From: Ovoidimarina sp963698645
GTDB taxonomy: Bacteria > Pseudomonadota > Alphaproteobacteria > Rhodobacterales > Rhodobacteraceae
NCBI GenBank assembly: GCA_963698645.1
Contig: CAVORP010000009.1
Location: forward strand, 558,001 to 622,000
Length of the DNA: 64,000 bases
Direction: 5' to 3'
Below the pieces are notes generated by a model, which made no database searches, was not told the origin of the DNA, and worked only from the letters and a program-made list of their open reading frames with translations. Every line of letters begins with the position of its first letter. Position 1 is the stretch's first letter. The position numbers were made by a program, and so were the translations under genes. Positions 39,909 to 49,140 of this stretch are shown here, in pieces.

Positions 39909-39934
39909 CGCCGCCCCCAGCCCCGGGGGCGGCG
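39909..39934 (+). terminator. intra-operon hairpin between dctP and dctQ
   Basis: CGCCGCCCCC and GGGGGCGGCG form a perfect 10-bp stem with a 6-base loop, 22 bases past the dctP stop, followed by CAACTTTCTC. It could stabilise dctP mRNA or attenuate dctQM, giving more binding protein than membrane subunits. Confidence 0.65.
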
Positions 39935-39968
39935 CAACTTTCTCAAGATATGTCAGGGGGTTCTGGGC

Positions 39969-40598
39969 ATGTCCTCATCGTCCGTCCTCACCGACGATAC
40001 CCGGCTCTCGCGCCTCGACCGCGCCGTGCTTTCGGTCGAATCCTTGCTGAACCTGATCTCGGGCTTCGTCATCTTCGCGCTTGTCCTTCTGGCGGTCGCA
40101 AACGTGCTGGGCCGCAAGTTTCTGGGCATCCCGGTCTCGGGCTATATCGACTGGACCACGCAATTCATGGCGGTCTTCGCCTTTCTGGGCCTGTCCTATT
40201 GCCAGCGCGAAGGCGGCCATATCCGCATGGACATCCTTGTGGGAAGCCTCCGCGGGCGCCTGCTCTGGGCCGCAGAATGGCTGTCGATCCTGTTCATGAT
40301 CCTGCTCACCACGGCGCTGATCTACGGCACCTGGTTCCACTTCGAGCGCAGCTTCGACTGGAACTCCACATGGTGGTCGCGGGACTCGTCGATCGACATC
40401 GCGCTGCCGCTCTGGCCCGCGAAACTGCTGGTCCCGTTCTCGCTGGCCCTGCTCTGGATCCGCCTCTGGCTCCAGCTCTGGGGCTTCGGACGCGCCTTCA
40501 TTCAGAACGCCGAACGTCCCGTGGCGGTTCCGCTGATCGAAGACGCCGCGACCCAGGCGACCAAGGAGGCCAAGACCGTCGAGGGCGCGGATGGATAA
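39969..40598 (+). CDS. TRAP transporter small membrane subunit DctQ
   Basis: A 209-residue product with four membrane helices (LISGFVIFALVLLAVANVLG, WTTQFMAVFAFLGLSYCQRE, WLSILFMILLTTALIYGTW, LLVPFSLALLWIRLWLQLW) and the DctQ motif FLGLSYCQREGGHIRMDIL. It pairs with DctM and overlaps that gene by eight bases. Confidence 0.9.
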   Translation: MSSSSVLTDDTRLSRLDRAVLSVESLLNLISGFVIFALVLLAVANVLGRKFLGIPVSGYIDWTTQFMAVFAFLGLSYCQREGGHIRMDILVGSLRGRLLWAAEWLSILFMILLTTALIYGTWFHFERSFDWNSTWWSRDSSIDIALPLWPAKLLVPFSLALLWIRLWLQLWGFGRAFIQNAERPVAVPLIEDAATQATKEAKTVEGADG

Positions 40599-42014
40599 TA
40601 TCATCGACATGAAGGCGCTGCTCGACGGCGTCGATATCTTCAACCTGTCGCTCTGGCTGTCGGGCCTTCTGCTCATCCTGGTGCTGATCGGCGTCCGCGT
40701 GGCCTTTGCCACGGCGTTCATCGGCTTCCTCGGCCTGTGCCTGTTCTTCATGCAGAAACAGGGCTTCGACCGCGGCCTCGTCACGGCGATGAAACTGGCC
40801 GGTCAGGTGCCGCATTCGAAATCAACGACCTATGCGCTGTCGCTGATCCCGACCTTCATCCTGATCGGCTACCTGGCCTATTACGCGGGCCTCACCCGCT
40901 ACCTGTTCGAGGCCGCGAAACGCTGGGTCGGCTGGCTGCCCGGCGGGCTTGGCGTGGCCACCGTCTTCGCCACCGCCGGTTTCGCCGCCGTCTCGGGCGC
41001 CTCGGTCGCCACCTCGGCCGTCTTTGCCCGGATCGCGATCCCGGAGATGCTGCGTGAAGGCTATGACAAACGCTTCGCGGCGGGTGTCGTCGCCGCGGGC
41101 GGCACGCTGGCCTCGCTGATCCCGCCCTCGGCCATCCTCGTGATCTACGCGATCATCGTCGAGCAATCGGTGGGCAAGCTCCTTCTGGCAGGCTTCGTGC
41201 CGGGCGTCGTCTCGGCCCTGATCTATGCCGCGCTGATCGTGGGGCTCGCGCGCCGCAACCCCAATCTCGGCCCCGCGATCAAGGGCTTCACATGGGCGCA
41301 GCGCTTTGCCGCCCTGCCCGGCACCTTGCCGATCATCCTCGTGGTCTTCATCATCGTCTATTCGATCTATTTCGGCTGGGCCACGCCCACCGAGGCAGGC
41401 GCGCTGGGGGCCTTCGTCGTTCTCGCCATGGCGATCTGGCAGGGCATGAAATGGACCCAGCTCAAGGGCGCGCTCATGGAGGCCGCAAAGCTCACCGTGA
41501 TGATCTTCACGATGATCTGGGGCGTGCTGATCTACGTCCGCTTCCTCGGCTTCGCGCAACTGCCCGAGGTCTTCGCCAACTGGATCGGAACACTTCACTA
41601 TTCACCCTATACGATCCTCTTGTGCATCCTCCTGGTCTACGTGGTCCTCGGGATGTTCATGGATGCCATCGGCATGCTGATCCTGACCCTGCCCGTGACC
41701 TTCCCCGCGGTCATCGCCCTCAATGGTGGCGAAGGCGCGTCGCGCGCGCCGACAGCGCCTTCGGCATGACGTCGGAGGAATGCGCGATCTGGTTCGGAAT
41801 CATCGTGGTGAAGATGGCCGAGCTTTGCCTCATCACGCCACCCATCGGGCTCAACTGCTTCGTGGTGGCGGGCGTGGCGCAGGACGCCAAGATGCCCATC
41901 ACGGTGCAGGACGTGTTCCGCGGCGCCTCGCCCTTCTTCGGCGCGGACGTGGCCACCGTGGCGGTGCTCATCGCCTTCCCGGGCATCGTCCTCTGGCTGC
42001 CCTCACTGCTCTGA
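40591..42014 (+). CDS. TRAP transporter large permease DctM, one frameshift
   Basis: Start ATG 40591. Sodium-coupled permease with about 12 helices (LIPTFILIGYLAYYAGLTRY, TLASLIPPSAILVIYAIIVE, FFGADVATVAVLIAFPGIVL). The frame shifts near 41731-41735 (one base missing, or two extra, in a GCG-rich run), between IALNGGEG and ARADSAFGMTSEECAIWF. Repaired length is about 474 residues. Substrate not readable from sequence. Confidence 0.88.
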
Positions 42015-42019
42015 CCGGC

Positions 42020-42050
42020 TTCTTCTCTTTCCAAATATCCCCGCCGGAGG
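42020..42050 (+). repeat. dispersed intergenic element, copy 4
   Basis: Same 30-base element as at 25586-25615 (core CTTTCCAAATATCCCCGCC). It begins six bases after the dctM stop and precedes a terminator hairpin. Confidence 0.8.
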
Positions 42051-42074
42051 CATCCCGACATCGGCAAAGAAAAA

Positions 42075-42097
42075 CGCCGCCCCCGACCGGGGCGGCG
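42075..42097 (-). terminator. terminator of ndk
   Basis: CGCCGCCCC and GGGGCGGCG form a 9-bp stem; on the minus strand it is followed by TTTTTCTTT. It lies 26 bases past the ndk stop and may also stop dctM transcription from the other side. Confidence 0.8.
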
Positions 42098-42122
42098 CAT
42101 TTCCTCTCGCGGTGAAGAAACC

Positions 42123-42545
42123 TCAGCCGACGATTTCGAGACCCGCAAAGAAATAGGCGATCTCTTCCGCGGCCGTCTCGGGCGCGTCCGAGCCGTGCAC
42201 CGAATTCTCGCCGACGCTTTCGGCAAATTCTGCGCGGATCGTGCCGGGTGCGGCATCGGCGGGGTTGGTAGCGCCCATCACTTCGCGGTTCTTGGCAATC
42301 GCGCCTTCGCCCTCGAGCACCTGAACCACGACCGGAGCCGAGGCCATGAATTCGCAGAGCTCGCCATAGAACGGACGCTCGGCATGGACCTTATAGAACT
42401 CACCGGCCTGCGCCATGGTGAGGTGAATGCGCTTCTGCGCAACGATGCGAAGGCCGGCCTCCTCGAACTTGGCATTGATCTTGCCGGTCAGGTTCCGCTT
42501 GGTCGCGTCGGGTTTGATGATGGATAGCGTGCGTTCGGTCGCCAT
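42123..42545 (-). CDS. ndk: nucleoside diphosphate kinase
   Basis: A 140-residue product from ATG 42545 (MATERTLSIIKPDATKRNLT). His117 in GENSVHGSDAPE is the phosphate carrier; MGATNPADAAPGTIRAEFAE is conserved. It balances NTP and dNTP pools. The start is fixed by family length; a longer in-frame extension would run into the divergent ABC-F gene. Confidence 0.97.
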   Translation of the reverse strand: MATERTLSIIKPDATKRNLTGKINAKFEEAGLRIVAQKRIHLTMAQAGEFYKVHAERPFYGELCEFMASAPVVVQVLEGEGAIAKNREVMGATNPADAAPGTIRAEFAESVGENSVHGSDAPETAAEEIAYFFAGLEIVG

Positions 42546-42673
42546 GTCTGATCTGCCTTTTTCTTGCTGGGGGGCGGGCCCCTCCGTTCGGTATCGCGGG
42601 CGCTCTACCATGGGGCGCAGGGGTTGAAAACCCGCGATTGACGGCGGCCCGGCCATGGGTCACACCCCGCCCC

Positions 42674-44518
42674 ATGCTCAGGATTTCAGACATACGTTAC
42701 GCGGTCGAGGGCCGCCCCCTGTTCGAGGGGGCATCGGCGGTGATCCCCGAGGGCCACAAGGTCGGCCTCGTGGGCCGCAACGGCACCGGCAAGACGACGC
42801 TGTTCCGGCTCATCCGGGGCGAACTGGCGCTGGAAGGCGGCGACATCTCGGTGCCGCGCGGCGCCCGCATCGGCGGCGTGGCGCAAGAGGTCCCCGCCTC
42901 CGCCACCTCGCTTCTCGACACCGTGCTGGCGGCGGATACCGAGCGCGCCGCCCTTCTGGCCGAGGCCGAGACCGCCACGGACCCCACGCGCATCTCCGAG
43001 GTCCAGACGCGGCTCGCCGATATCGACGCCTGGTCCGCCGAAGCCCGCGCCAGCGCGATCCTCAAGGGTCTGGGCTTTACCCAGGCCGAACAAGCCATGC
43101 CCTGCTCCGCCTTCTCCGGCGGCTGGCGCATGCGCGTGGCGCTGGCCGGCGTGCTCTTCGCCCGCCCCGACCTTCTGCTTCTGGACGAGCCGACGAACTA
43201 CCTCGACCTCGAAGGCGCGGTCTGGCTTGAATCCTACCTCGCCAAATACCCCCATACCGTGATCATAATCTCCCATGACCGGGGGCTTCTGAACCGGGCC
43301 GTGGGCGCGATCCTGCATCTCGAGGATCGGGCGCTCACGCTCTATCAGGGCAATTTCGACAGGTTCGCCGAAACCCGCGCCGCCCGGCTTGCAGTGGCCG
43401 AATCCGAGGCCCGGAAACAAGAGGCCCGCCGCGCCCACCTGCAAAGCTTCGTCGACCGGTTCCGCGCCAAGGCATCCAAGGCCGTGCAGGCCCAGTCGCG
43501 GCTCAAGATGATCGCAAGACTGAAACCGATCACCACCCCGCAAGAGGCCGCGCTCCGCGCCTTCACCTTCCCACAACCCGACGAGTTGTCGCCGCCGATC
43601 ATCGCCACCGAAAGCGCCTCGGTGGGCTATGACGGCAGGCCGGTCCTGTCGAAACTCAGCCTGCGGATCGATCAGGATGACCGGATCGCGCTCCTTGGCC
43701 GCAACGGCGAAGGAAAGTCGACGCTCTCCAAACTCCTGACCGGCAAGCTCGAGCCCTTGGGCGGCCGGGTCACCCGCGCCCGGAAACTCCGGATCGGCTA
43801 TTTCGCCCAGCATCAGCTTGACGAACTCCATGCCGACGAAACCCCGCTCGACCATCTGCGCCGCCTCCGGCCCACCGAAACGCCCGCGAAACTCCGCGCC
43901 CGGGCGGCGGGCTTCGGCATCGGCGCGGCCCAGGCCGAAACCGTCGCGGGCAAGCTTTCGGGTGGCCAGAAGGCGCGCCTGTCGCTCATGCTCGCCACCA
44001 TCGACGCGCCGCATATGCTGGTGCTCGACGAACCCACCAACCATCTCGACATGGAAAGCCGCGAGGCGCTGGTGGAGGCGCTCACCGCCTATTCCGGCGC
44101 GGTGGTGATCGTCAGCCACGACCTGCACCTTCTCGCCCATGTGGCCGACCGGCTGTGGCTGGTGAAGGATGGCCGCGTCGCCCCCTATGACGGCGATCTC
44201 GAGGATTATCGGCGCACGCTGCTGTCCGAACCCGCGCCCAAACCGGCGGCAGAGAAACCCAAACCTGCCCGCCCCTCGCGCGATGCGATCATGGCGCTGC
44301 GGTCAGAGGCCCGGGCCTGCGAGGCCCGCGTCGTCAAGATCGAGGCGATGCGCGAAAAGCTGGCCAAGAAACTCTCCGATCCCGCCCTCTACGAGGACGC
44401 CCGCATCGGCGAGATGGAAGTCTGGCAAAAGAAATACGCCGAAGTGATGGACGCGCTCGCCCGCGCCGAGGCGCTCTGGGAAGCGTCGCTCGAAAAGCTG
44501 GAAGCTGCGGAAGTGTAA
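42674..44518 (+). CDS. ABC-F family ATPase
   Basis: A 614-residue protein from ATG 42674 with two ATPase domains and no membrane segment. First: Walker A GRNGTGKTT, signature FSGGWRMRVALAGVLFARPD, Walker B LLLLDEPTNYLD. Second: GRNGEGKST, KLSGGQKARLSLMLATID and MLVLDEPTNHLD. Linker and C-terminal coiled coil (ARACEARVVKIEAMREKLAK) fit Uup/YheS-type ABC-F proteins that act on ribosomes. It is transcribed away from ndk. Confidence 0.93.
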   Translation: MLRISDIRYAVEGRPLFEGASAVIPEGHKVGLVGRNGTGKTTLFRLIRGELALEGGDISVPRGARIGGVAQEVPASATSLLDTVLAADTERAALLAEAETATDPTRISEVQTRLADIDAWSAEARASAILKGLGFTQAEQAMPCSAFSGGWRMRVALAGVLFARPDLLLLDEPTNYLDLEGAVWLESYLAKYPHTVIIISHDRGLLNRAVGAILHLEDRALTLYQGNFDRFAETRAARLAVAESEARKQEARRAHLQSFVDRFRAKASKAVQAQSRLKMIARLKPITTPQEAALRAFTFPQPDELSPPIIATESASVGYDGRPVLSKLSLRIDQDDRIALLGRNGEGKSTLSKLLTGKLEPLGGRVTRARKLRIGYFAQHQLDELHADETPLDHLRRLRPTETPAKLRARAAGFGIGAAQAETVAGKLSGGQKARLSLMLATIDAPHMLVLDEPTNHLDMESREALVEALTAYSGAVVIVSHDLHLLAHVADRLWLVKDGRVAPYDGDLEDYRRTLLSEPAPKPAAEKPKPARPSRDAIMALRSEARACEARVVKIEAMREKLAKKLSDPALYEDARIGEMEVWQKKYAEVMDALARAEALWEASLEKLEAAEV

Positions 44519-44541
44519 TCTAAGGCTTTGAGCAAGTGGGT

Positions 44542-44660
44542 TCAGTTGATCGCCGCAACACACTCTGCAAACTTTTCTGCCGTTGTTTGATATTCCAAGG
44601 TCCTGAGCGGCCGCTCATTGAACAGCTTGCCGATGCGATGCAGCCAATACTCTCGTGACT
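44542..44660 (-). pseudogene. IS30-type transposase C-terminal remnant
   Basis: The minus strand reads HRIGKLFNERPLRTLEYQTT then AEKFAECVAAIN and TGA (44542). This is the end of an IS30-family transposase (NxRPxKTLgyxTPaE motif). The rest of the gene and any inverted repeat are missing. It directly abuts the truncated glycosyltransferase gene, so the ABC-F gene borders a rearranged region. Confidence 0.75.
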
Positions 44661-45481
44661 AGAAATCGACCTCACGCTCTATGGGCCCGATCGATCTCCA
44701 CGTGACAAAAGACGATACCGAGAAATTCCAGACAACGCCGGCCAGAATACCTGCGATGGAGGAAACGACCCACACGGTGTCTTGCAGGAAAAGCCAGCTC
44801 GCAACACCCAGGTTGCCCAGCATACCAACCGAGCACACGAGCGCAAAGTTCAGCCAGCCTGTGACCAGCCCCCATCCCGTTCTGCGCCGATCCTGAAACG
44901 TCAGAATGTTGTTCAACAGAAAGTTGGAGGTCAGAGCCGTCAGCGTCCCGATTGCGTGTGCAACAACGTACGAGATCGGGATCAGCGCAAATAGAAGTTG
45001 CATGGTCGCCAGATGGACGAACACACCCGAACCGCCCACGAAGTCCGAAACTCACGAAACGCGCGGGAACGATGTGGCCGATACGTTTGTCGAGAAGCAG
45101 CAGAAGAAAGTCCCAGACAACAGTCGCGTCCAGTTTGCTATCGCCCCGCTCGCGAACGCGGAACTGATACGCGAACTCCTCTACGCGCGGCGGTTTGGGC
45201 AATGAAACCACGATATCAAGCAAAATCTTGAATCCAAGTTGAGACAGGTTCCTGACCGATTTCTCGAAAAACTCCCTCTTGATCGCGAAGAAACCGGTCA
45301 TCGGGTCGGTGAGTTCGACCCCCAGAACAAGGCGCGCGGCGGAATTTGCGATTCGGCTTTGCTTCGCCCGAGTTGCGTCCCACGCTCCCACACCTCCGCC
45401 CTTTGCATAGCGCGTACCAACCGCGATATCGCATCTATCCTCAGCAAGCGCGGTCAGCATGGTGTCCGTCGTCATATAAAA
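44659..45481 (-). pseudogene. 5'-truncated glycosyltransferase fused to a GtrA domain
   Basis: The N-terminal piece (AVGTRYAKGGGVGAWDATRA, MTGFFAIKREFFEKSVRNL, YQFRVRERGDSKLDATV) is the C-terminal half of a DPM1-type family 2 glycosyltransferase. It continues into a four-helix GtrA domain (HLATMQLLFALIPISYVVAH, LTSNFLLNNILTFQDRRRTG, VSSIAGILAGVVWNFSVSSF). An extra C near 45045 splits FGL-VGGSGVFVHL. The first 100 or so residues with the nucleotide-sugar site are absent; the frame runs into the IS end at 45482. Such fusions transfer or flip polyprenyl-linked sugars. The loss of the 5' part makes it non-functional here. Confidence 0.75.
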
Positions 45482-45521
45482 TGGGACATCAGAGCGGCTT
45501 GAGCATTGGAGGCTCTGGTTC
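45482..45521 (+). repeat. IS3 terminal inverted repeat, left
   Basis: Begins TGGGACATCAGAGCGGCTTG and ends CTCTGGTTC. It matches the complement of the right end at the outer TGGGACA and the inner CTGGTTC with scattered matches between. Confidence 0.8.
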
Positions 45522-45535
45522 GTTTGTGTGATTGA

Positions 45536-46517
45536 TTATGCTGCTTGTTTTTGATGTTGCAAGCGGCGTTGGCGGATTGTCAGTTTCTTGATCTTTTCCC
45601 TTTCTCTGAGATGGCTTTGTCGCGGCCAAAGTAGACGTCGGCGGGTGTGACGTTGTTCAGGCTCTCGTGGTAACGCTGGTTGTTGTAGTAATCGACGAAG
45701 GCCCCGATCTGGCGTTCGAGATCGCCGGGCAGGTAGTAGTTCTCCAGCAGAACCCGGTTCTTCATGGTCTGATGCCAGCGCTCGATTTTGCCCTGGGTTT
45801 GCGGGTGGAATGGCGCACCGCGAACGTGGTCCATTTTTTGATCCTTCCAGCCATTCGGCCAGATCGCCAGAGATGTAACAGGACCCGTTGTCGCTGAGCA
45901 GGCGCGGCTTGTGGCGAACGACGGCCTGGTCGCAGCCTGATGCTGCCAGGGCCAACTCAATCGTGTCGGTCACGTCCTCGGCCCGCATGTTTGTGCAGAG
46001 CTTCCAGGCGATGATGTAGCGGCTGTAATCGTCCAGGATCGTGCTGAGGTAATACCAGCCCCAGCCGATGATCTTGAAGTAGGTGAAGTCGGTCTGCCAC
46101 ATCTCGTTGATGGCCGTGGTTTTGTCCGTGAACTCGTCGGCAGCCTTGATCACCACATAGTCTGGTGCGGTGATCAGATCAGCTGCTTTCAGAATGCGAT
46201 AAGCCGATGATTCAGAGACAAAATACCGCTTCTCATCGGTGTATTTGACCGCCAGTTCGCGTGTCGTCAGCGCCTCATGTTCCAGCGCAAACTCGATCAG
46301 ATCATCCCGCCGGTCCTGCGGAATACGGTTCCAGACCGACTTTGGCCGAGGCGAGCGATCCGCCAGGGCATCAAAGCCACCTTCGACATAGCGGTCATAC
46401 CATCGGTAAAATGTGGTGCGCGGGATGCCCAGCATATCAAGGGTCTGTCTTGGTGGGCAGATGCGACCCTTCAACCGTGCGAATGATCTCCAGCTTCTCG
46501 GATGCTGGATATCTCAT
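45536..46517 (-). CDS. IS3 transposase OrfB, three single-base indels
   Basis: DDE transposase, 326 residues when repaired, start ATG 46517 (MRYPASEKLEIIRTVEGSHL) overlapping the orfA stop (ATGA). It has an HTH (GIPRTTFYRWYDRYVEG) and the rve core: first Asp in WQTDFTYFKIIGWGWYYLST, second in LSDNGSCYISGDLAEWL, Glu in HPQTQGKIERWHQTMKNRVL. Indels: +1 near 46448, +1 near 45840, -1 near 45600. As written it cannot yield full transposase. Confidence 0.88.
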
Positions 46518-46889
46518 TCCTCGAACTCCCCAGCCCCTGTCATGCTTTTTTTGAGCAGACGGTTTTCCAGGGTGAGGTCGGCCACGCATTCTTTCAGAGC
46601 CATGGCCTCCGATCGCAGATCCTTCACCTCAGGCGATGTCGCCTGACGCGCCGTGTCGCCAGATAGACGACGCTTTCCCAGCCTCAAGGAATTCCTTCGA
46701 CCAGCTGTAATACAGGCTCTCAGAGATGCCCTCGCGGCGACACAGCGCCGAGATGCTTTCCTCGCCGCGCAATCCCGCCAAAACAATGCGGATCTTCTCC
46801 TCCGCCGAATAGGTCTGGCGGGTCTTGCGGCGGATGTTCTTGACCAGCTTGTCAGCTGCGTCCTTCGATGTTCCGGATTTCTTGTTCAT
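46514..46889 (-). CDS. IS3 transposase OrfA, one frameshift
   Basis: 124 residues when repaired, start ATG 46889 (MNKKSGTSKDAADKLVKNIR) after GGAGTGAAG. HTH_Tnp_1-type DNA-binding domain (SAEEKIRIVLAGLRGEESIS, CRREGISESLYYSWSKEFL) and a leucine-zipper C-terminus (ALKECVADLTLENRLLKKS). One extra G near 46672 splits EAGK-RRLSGDTARQ. Confidence 0.85.
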
Positions 46890-46912
46890 CTTCACTCCAT
46901 AACGGTTACGAT

Positions 46913-46955
46913 GAACCAGAAATCCTCCGTTGTTCAAATCCTCAAATCTGTCCCA
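46913..46955 (-). repeat. IS3 terminal inverted repeat, right
   Basis: Read inward on the minus strand it begins TGGGACAGATTTGAGGATTT and ends TTTCTGGTTC, pairing with the left end. Its TGA stops the frame of the truncated upstream gene. Confidence 0.8.
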
Positions 46956-47118
46956 CAGGTGCTGACGTCAGACACGCGGCAAGGAGGCTCAACACGGTAA
47001 TGCACAAAAGAATGAACACGGCCTTCAGGGTAAGTGTCAGGAGCGAAGTGACGCCCAGAGCATATCCACTCGGAAGCGCTTCGCTGTTTGACGAATGGCT
47101 GGATGCCGGTTTGCTCAT
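46956..47118 (-). pseudogene. N-terminal fragment of a membrane or lipoprotein gene cut by IS3
   Basis: Start ATG 47118 (MSKPASSHSSNSEALPSGYA) after GGGGAGC. A long hydrophobic segment (LKAVFILLCITVLSLLAAC) ends in a lipobox-like LAAC, then LTSAPVG, where the IS begins and supplies a stop two codons in. About 56 residues of the original protein remain. Given the neighbouring glycosyltransferase it may have been a polysaccharide export or assembly gene, but nothing proves this. Confidence 0.5.
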
Positions 47119-47778
47119 CAATGTGCTCCCCCCAAACACATCAGTGCTCACTCATATAAAGGTCGCTTCGCGCACCGAGCAACTTGCCCTGATACTATCT
47201 CGGCTGAATGCGAAGTGTACCAACGTATCTGCCAAGCAAAACAGGTTCTGGTGCCGCCGCAAGGAAAGCAGACCGCTGTAGTGCCACTGTGGAGTATTCG
47301 TACCTAAATCACCACTGCGGCGACGAATGTTAACGAAATGGTTGGCCTTGCTGCCCGTGATCTTGCTCGGGCGCGAGGCGCAGGTCCAGAAGAAGGCTGG
47401 AAGAACAAGAGAGCTCGGGACTCCCGGTAGCCGATGAACTGGCCGCTGGTTTTCCGGCCTGTTGTTCAAGGGAACCGGAATGGGTCATGCAGGCCTTTTC
47501 ACTCCGGAAGCGACCCATGAAGCTCTGCTGCGAAGGCAAAGAGCCGCGTATGAACGTTTGAATCACTGCCCGATGCCGAAATCGACTGCGTCATCAAAGA
47601 TGCAAGAAATTCGCGGCGTCGTCGCGTGAATCAGGAGAGAAATTGCATCTGAAATCCGGTTGTGCGTCGCAGGGCAGCTTGGTCCCCCTTCCGCGACATC
47701 GCTCAACGCACGCCCGGTCAATCCTACCCCGGCTGTCACCACCCGTGATATGATGCGGATCTCGACCGGAGATCGCCC
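47119..47778. other. 660-base stretch without a supported gene
   Basis: AT-richer than the surrounding genome. Open frames (for example a Ser-rich one on the minus strand, 47330-47566) show no conserved pattern. The left part probably holds the promoter of the truncated gene (CATATAAAG at 47152-47160); the right part leads to the hydrolase gene. It may be debris of the same rearranged region. Confidence 0.4.
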
Positions 47779-48411
47779 ATGGAACTGCTCACCCCCAAAG
47801 GCGCACCGCCCATTGGCGCGGTCCTCGTGATCCATTCATGGTGGGGACTGACAGGCTCCTTCCACACCTACGGCAATGCTCTCGCGAAAGCGGGGTTTCT
47901 CGTCGGCCTTTCCGACCTCTTCGATGGCCGCACCGCGCGGACCGAGGCCGAGGCCAGAAACCTGCGGGCCGCCCCGCGCAAGCGCCCGATGTACAAGACA
48001 TTGGCGGCCGATCTCGACACCCTCCGGCGCGCCTGCGGGACCACCGGACCGAGGGTCGGCGTCGTCGGTTTCTCCATGGGCGGCCATTGGGCGGTCTGGC
48101 TGTCGCAACGGCCCGAATACGATATTGGCGCGACAGTGCTCTACTATGCCGCGCGGGCCGGGCGTTTCCGCGATTGCCGCGCGGGCATCCTCGCGCATTT
48201 CGCCGAAACCGATCCCTGGGTCTCCGCGAGCGCACGCAAGACGATGGAAAGGGCGATCCGCGTGGCCGACTGCCCCTACACCGCCTATGACTACCCGGGC
48301 ACGCAACATTGGTTCGCCGAAACCGACCGCCCCGCGGAGTACGACGGGCATTCGGCGCGACTGGCACGGACCCGGGACCACGATCACCTGCGCAGATACC
48401 TCACCACCTGA
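47779..48411 (+). CDS. dienelactone hydrolase-family protein
   Basis: A 210-residue alpha/beta hydrolase from ATG 47779 (MELLTPKGAPPIGAVLVIHS). Features: HSWWGLTGSFHTYGNALAK, the nucleophile elbow GVVGFSMGGHWAVWLS with Ser in place of the Cys of true dienelactone hydrolases, acid in AHFAETDPWVSA and His in YPGTQHWFAETDRP. Substrate unknown. Confidence 0.82.
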   Translation: MELLTPKGAPPIGAVLVIHSWWGLTGSFHTYGNALAKAGFLVGLSDLFDGRTARTEAEARNLRAAPRKRPMYKTLAADLDTLRRACGTTGPRVGVVGFSMGGHWAVWLSQRPEYDIGATVLYYAARAGRFRDCRAGILAHFAETDPWVSASARKTMERAIRVADCPYTAYDYPGTQHWFAETDRPAEYDGHSARLARTRDHDHLRRYLTT

Positions 48412-48422
48412 CCCGGCGGTCT

Positions 48423-48441
48423 CCCCCCCCGGGGGGGGGGG
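48423..48441. other. C8-G11 homopolymer palindrome
   Basis: Eight C directly followed by eleven G between the hydrolase and marC. It would fold back on itself and is a likely slip site; the true length is uncertain. Confidence 0.7.
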
Positions 48442-48484
48442 CCGCATATTGCCGCCACCCACATTCTGTGATCCACCTTCTCCC

Positions 48485-49102
48485 ATGGACACCGCCGCCC
48501 TCATCACCGCTTTCGTCACGCTTTTCGTCGTGATCGACCCGATCGGGCTGGCACCCCTCTTCGTCGCCCTGACGCAAGGCGCCGATACCAGGCACAGGCG
48601 CGGCGTGGCGCTGCGCGCCTGCCTGATCGGCGGCGGCATCCTGACGGCCTTCGGGCTGGCGGGCGAGGCCGTGCTGGGCTTTGCCGGCATCTCCATGTCC
48701 GCCTTCCGCATCGCAGGCGGCATCCTCCTGTTCCTAACCGCCCTCGACATGCTCTTCGAACGCCGCACCAAACGGCGCGGCGATCAGGCCAGCACCCATC
48801 CCGAGGACCCGTCGGTCTTCCCCCTCGCCACGCCACTGATCGCAGGCCCCGGCGCCATTGCAACGATGATCCTGCTCACCACCCAACCGGGCGCGGACTG
48901 GACCTGGGTCCTGCTCGTCCATCTGGTCATGGGGTCGGTGATCCTCCTCTGCCTCGCCTTCTTCCTCCTTGCCGCCCCCATCGAACGGGGCCTCGGGCCG
49001 GTGGGTATCAATGTCGTCACCCGGCTTCTGGGTATGCTTCTGGCCGCCCTCTCGGTCCAGTTCGTGCTCGACGGCATTGCCGAACTCGGCATTCTGGGCT
49101 GA
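48485..49102 (+). CDS. MarC-family membrane protein
   Basis: A 205-residue product from ATG 48485 (MDTAALITAFVTLFVVIDPI). Six helices with the MarC signatures FVVIDPIGLAPLFVALTQG and PLATPLIAGPGAIATMILLT. The family was once linked to multiple antibiotic resistance, which was not confirmed; function unknown. It lies 73 bases after the hydrolase. Confidence 0.88.
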   Translation: MDTAALITAFVTLFVVIDPIGLAPLFVALTQGADTRHRRGVALRACLIGGGILTAFGLAGEAVLGFAGISMSAFRIAGGILLFLTALDMLFERRTKRRGDQASTHPEDPSVFPLATPLIAGPGAIATMILLTTQPGADWTWVLLVHLVMGSVILLCLAFFLLAAPIERGLGPVGINVVTRLLGMLLAALSVQFVLDGIAELGILG

Positions 49103-49140
49103 CCCTTTCGCAAAGGGCCCGCGCGACATAGATACCCCTC

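Larger units (their letters stand above)
45482..46955 (-). mobile_element. IS3-family insertion sequence, 1474 bp
   Basis: Bounded by imperfect terminal inverted repeats that start TGGGACA at both ends. Contains overlapping orfA and orfB on the minus strand. The bases outside (AAA left, CAG right) do not form a 3-bp target duplication. Flanking genes are both truncated at the element ends, so a deletion followed or accompanied insertion. Confidence 0.85.

Noticed and set aside
45482..46955. Simple insertion of IS3 into one gene
   Set aside because: The left and right fragments encode different proteins and there is no target duplication, so a deletion is needed to explain the junctions.
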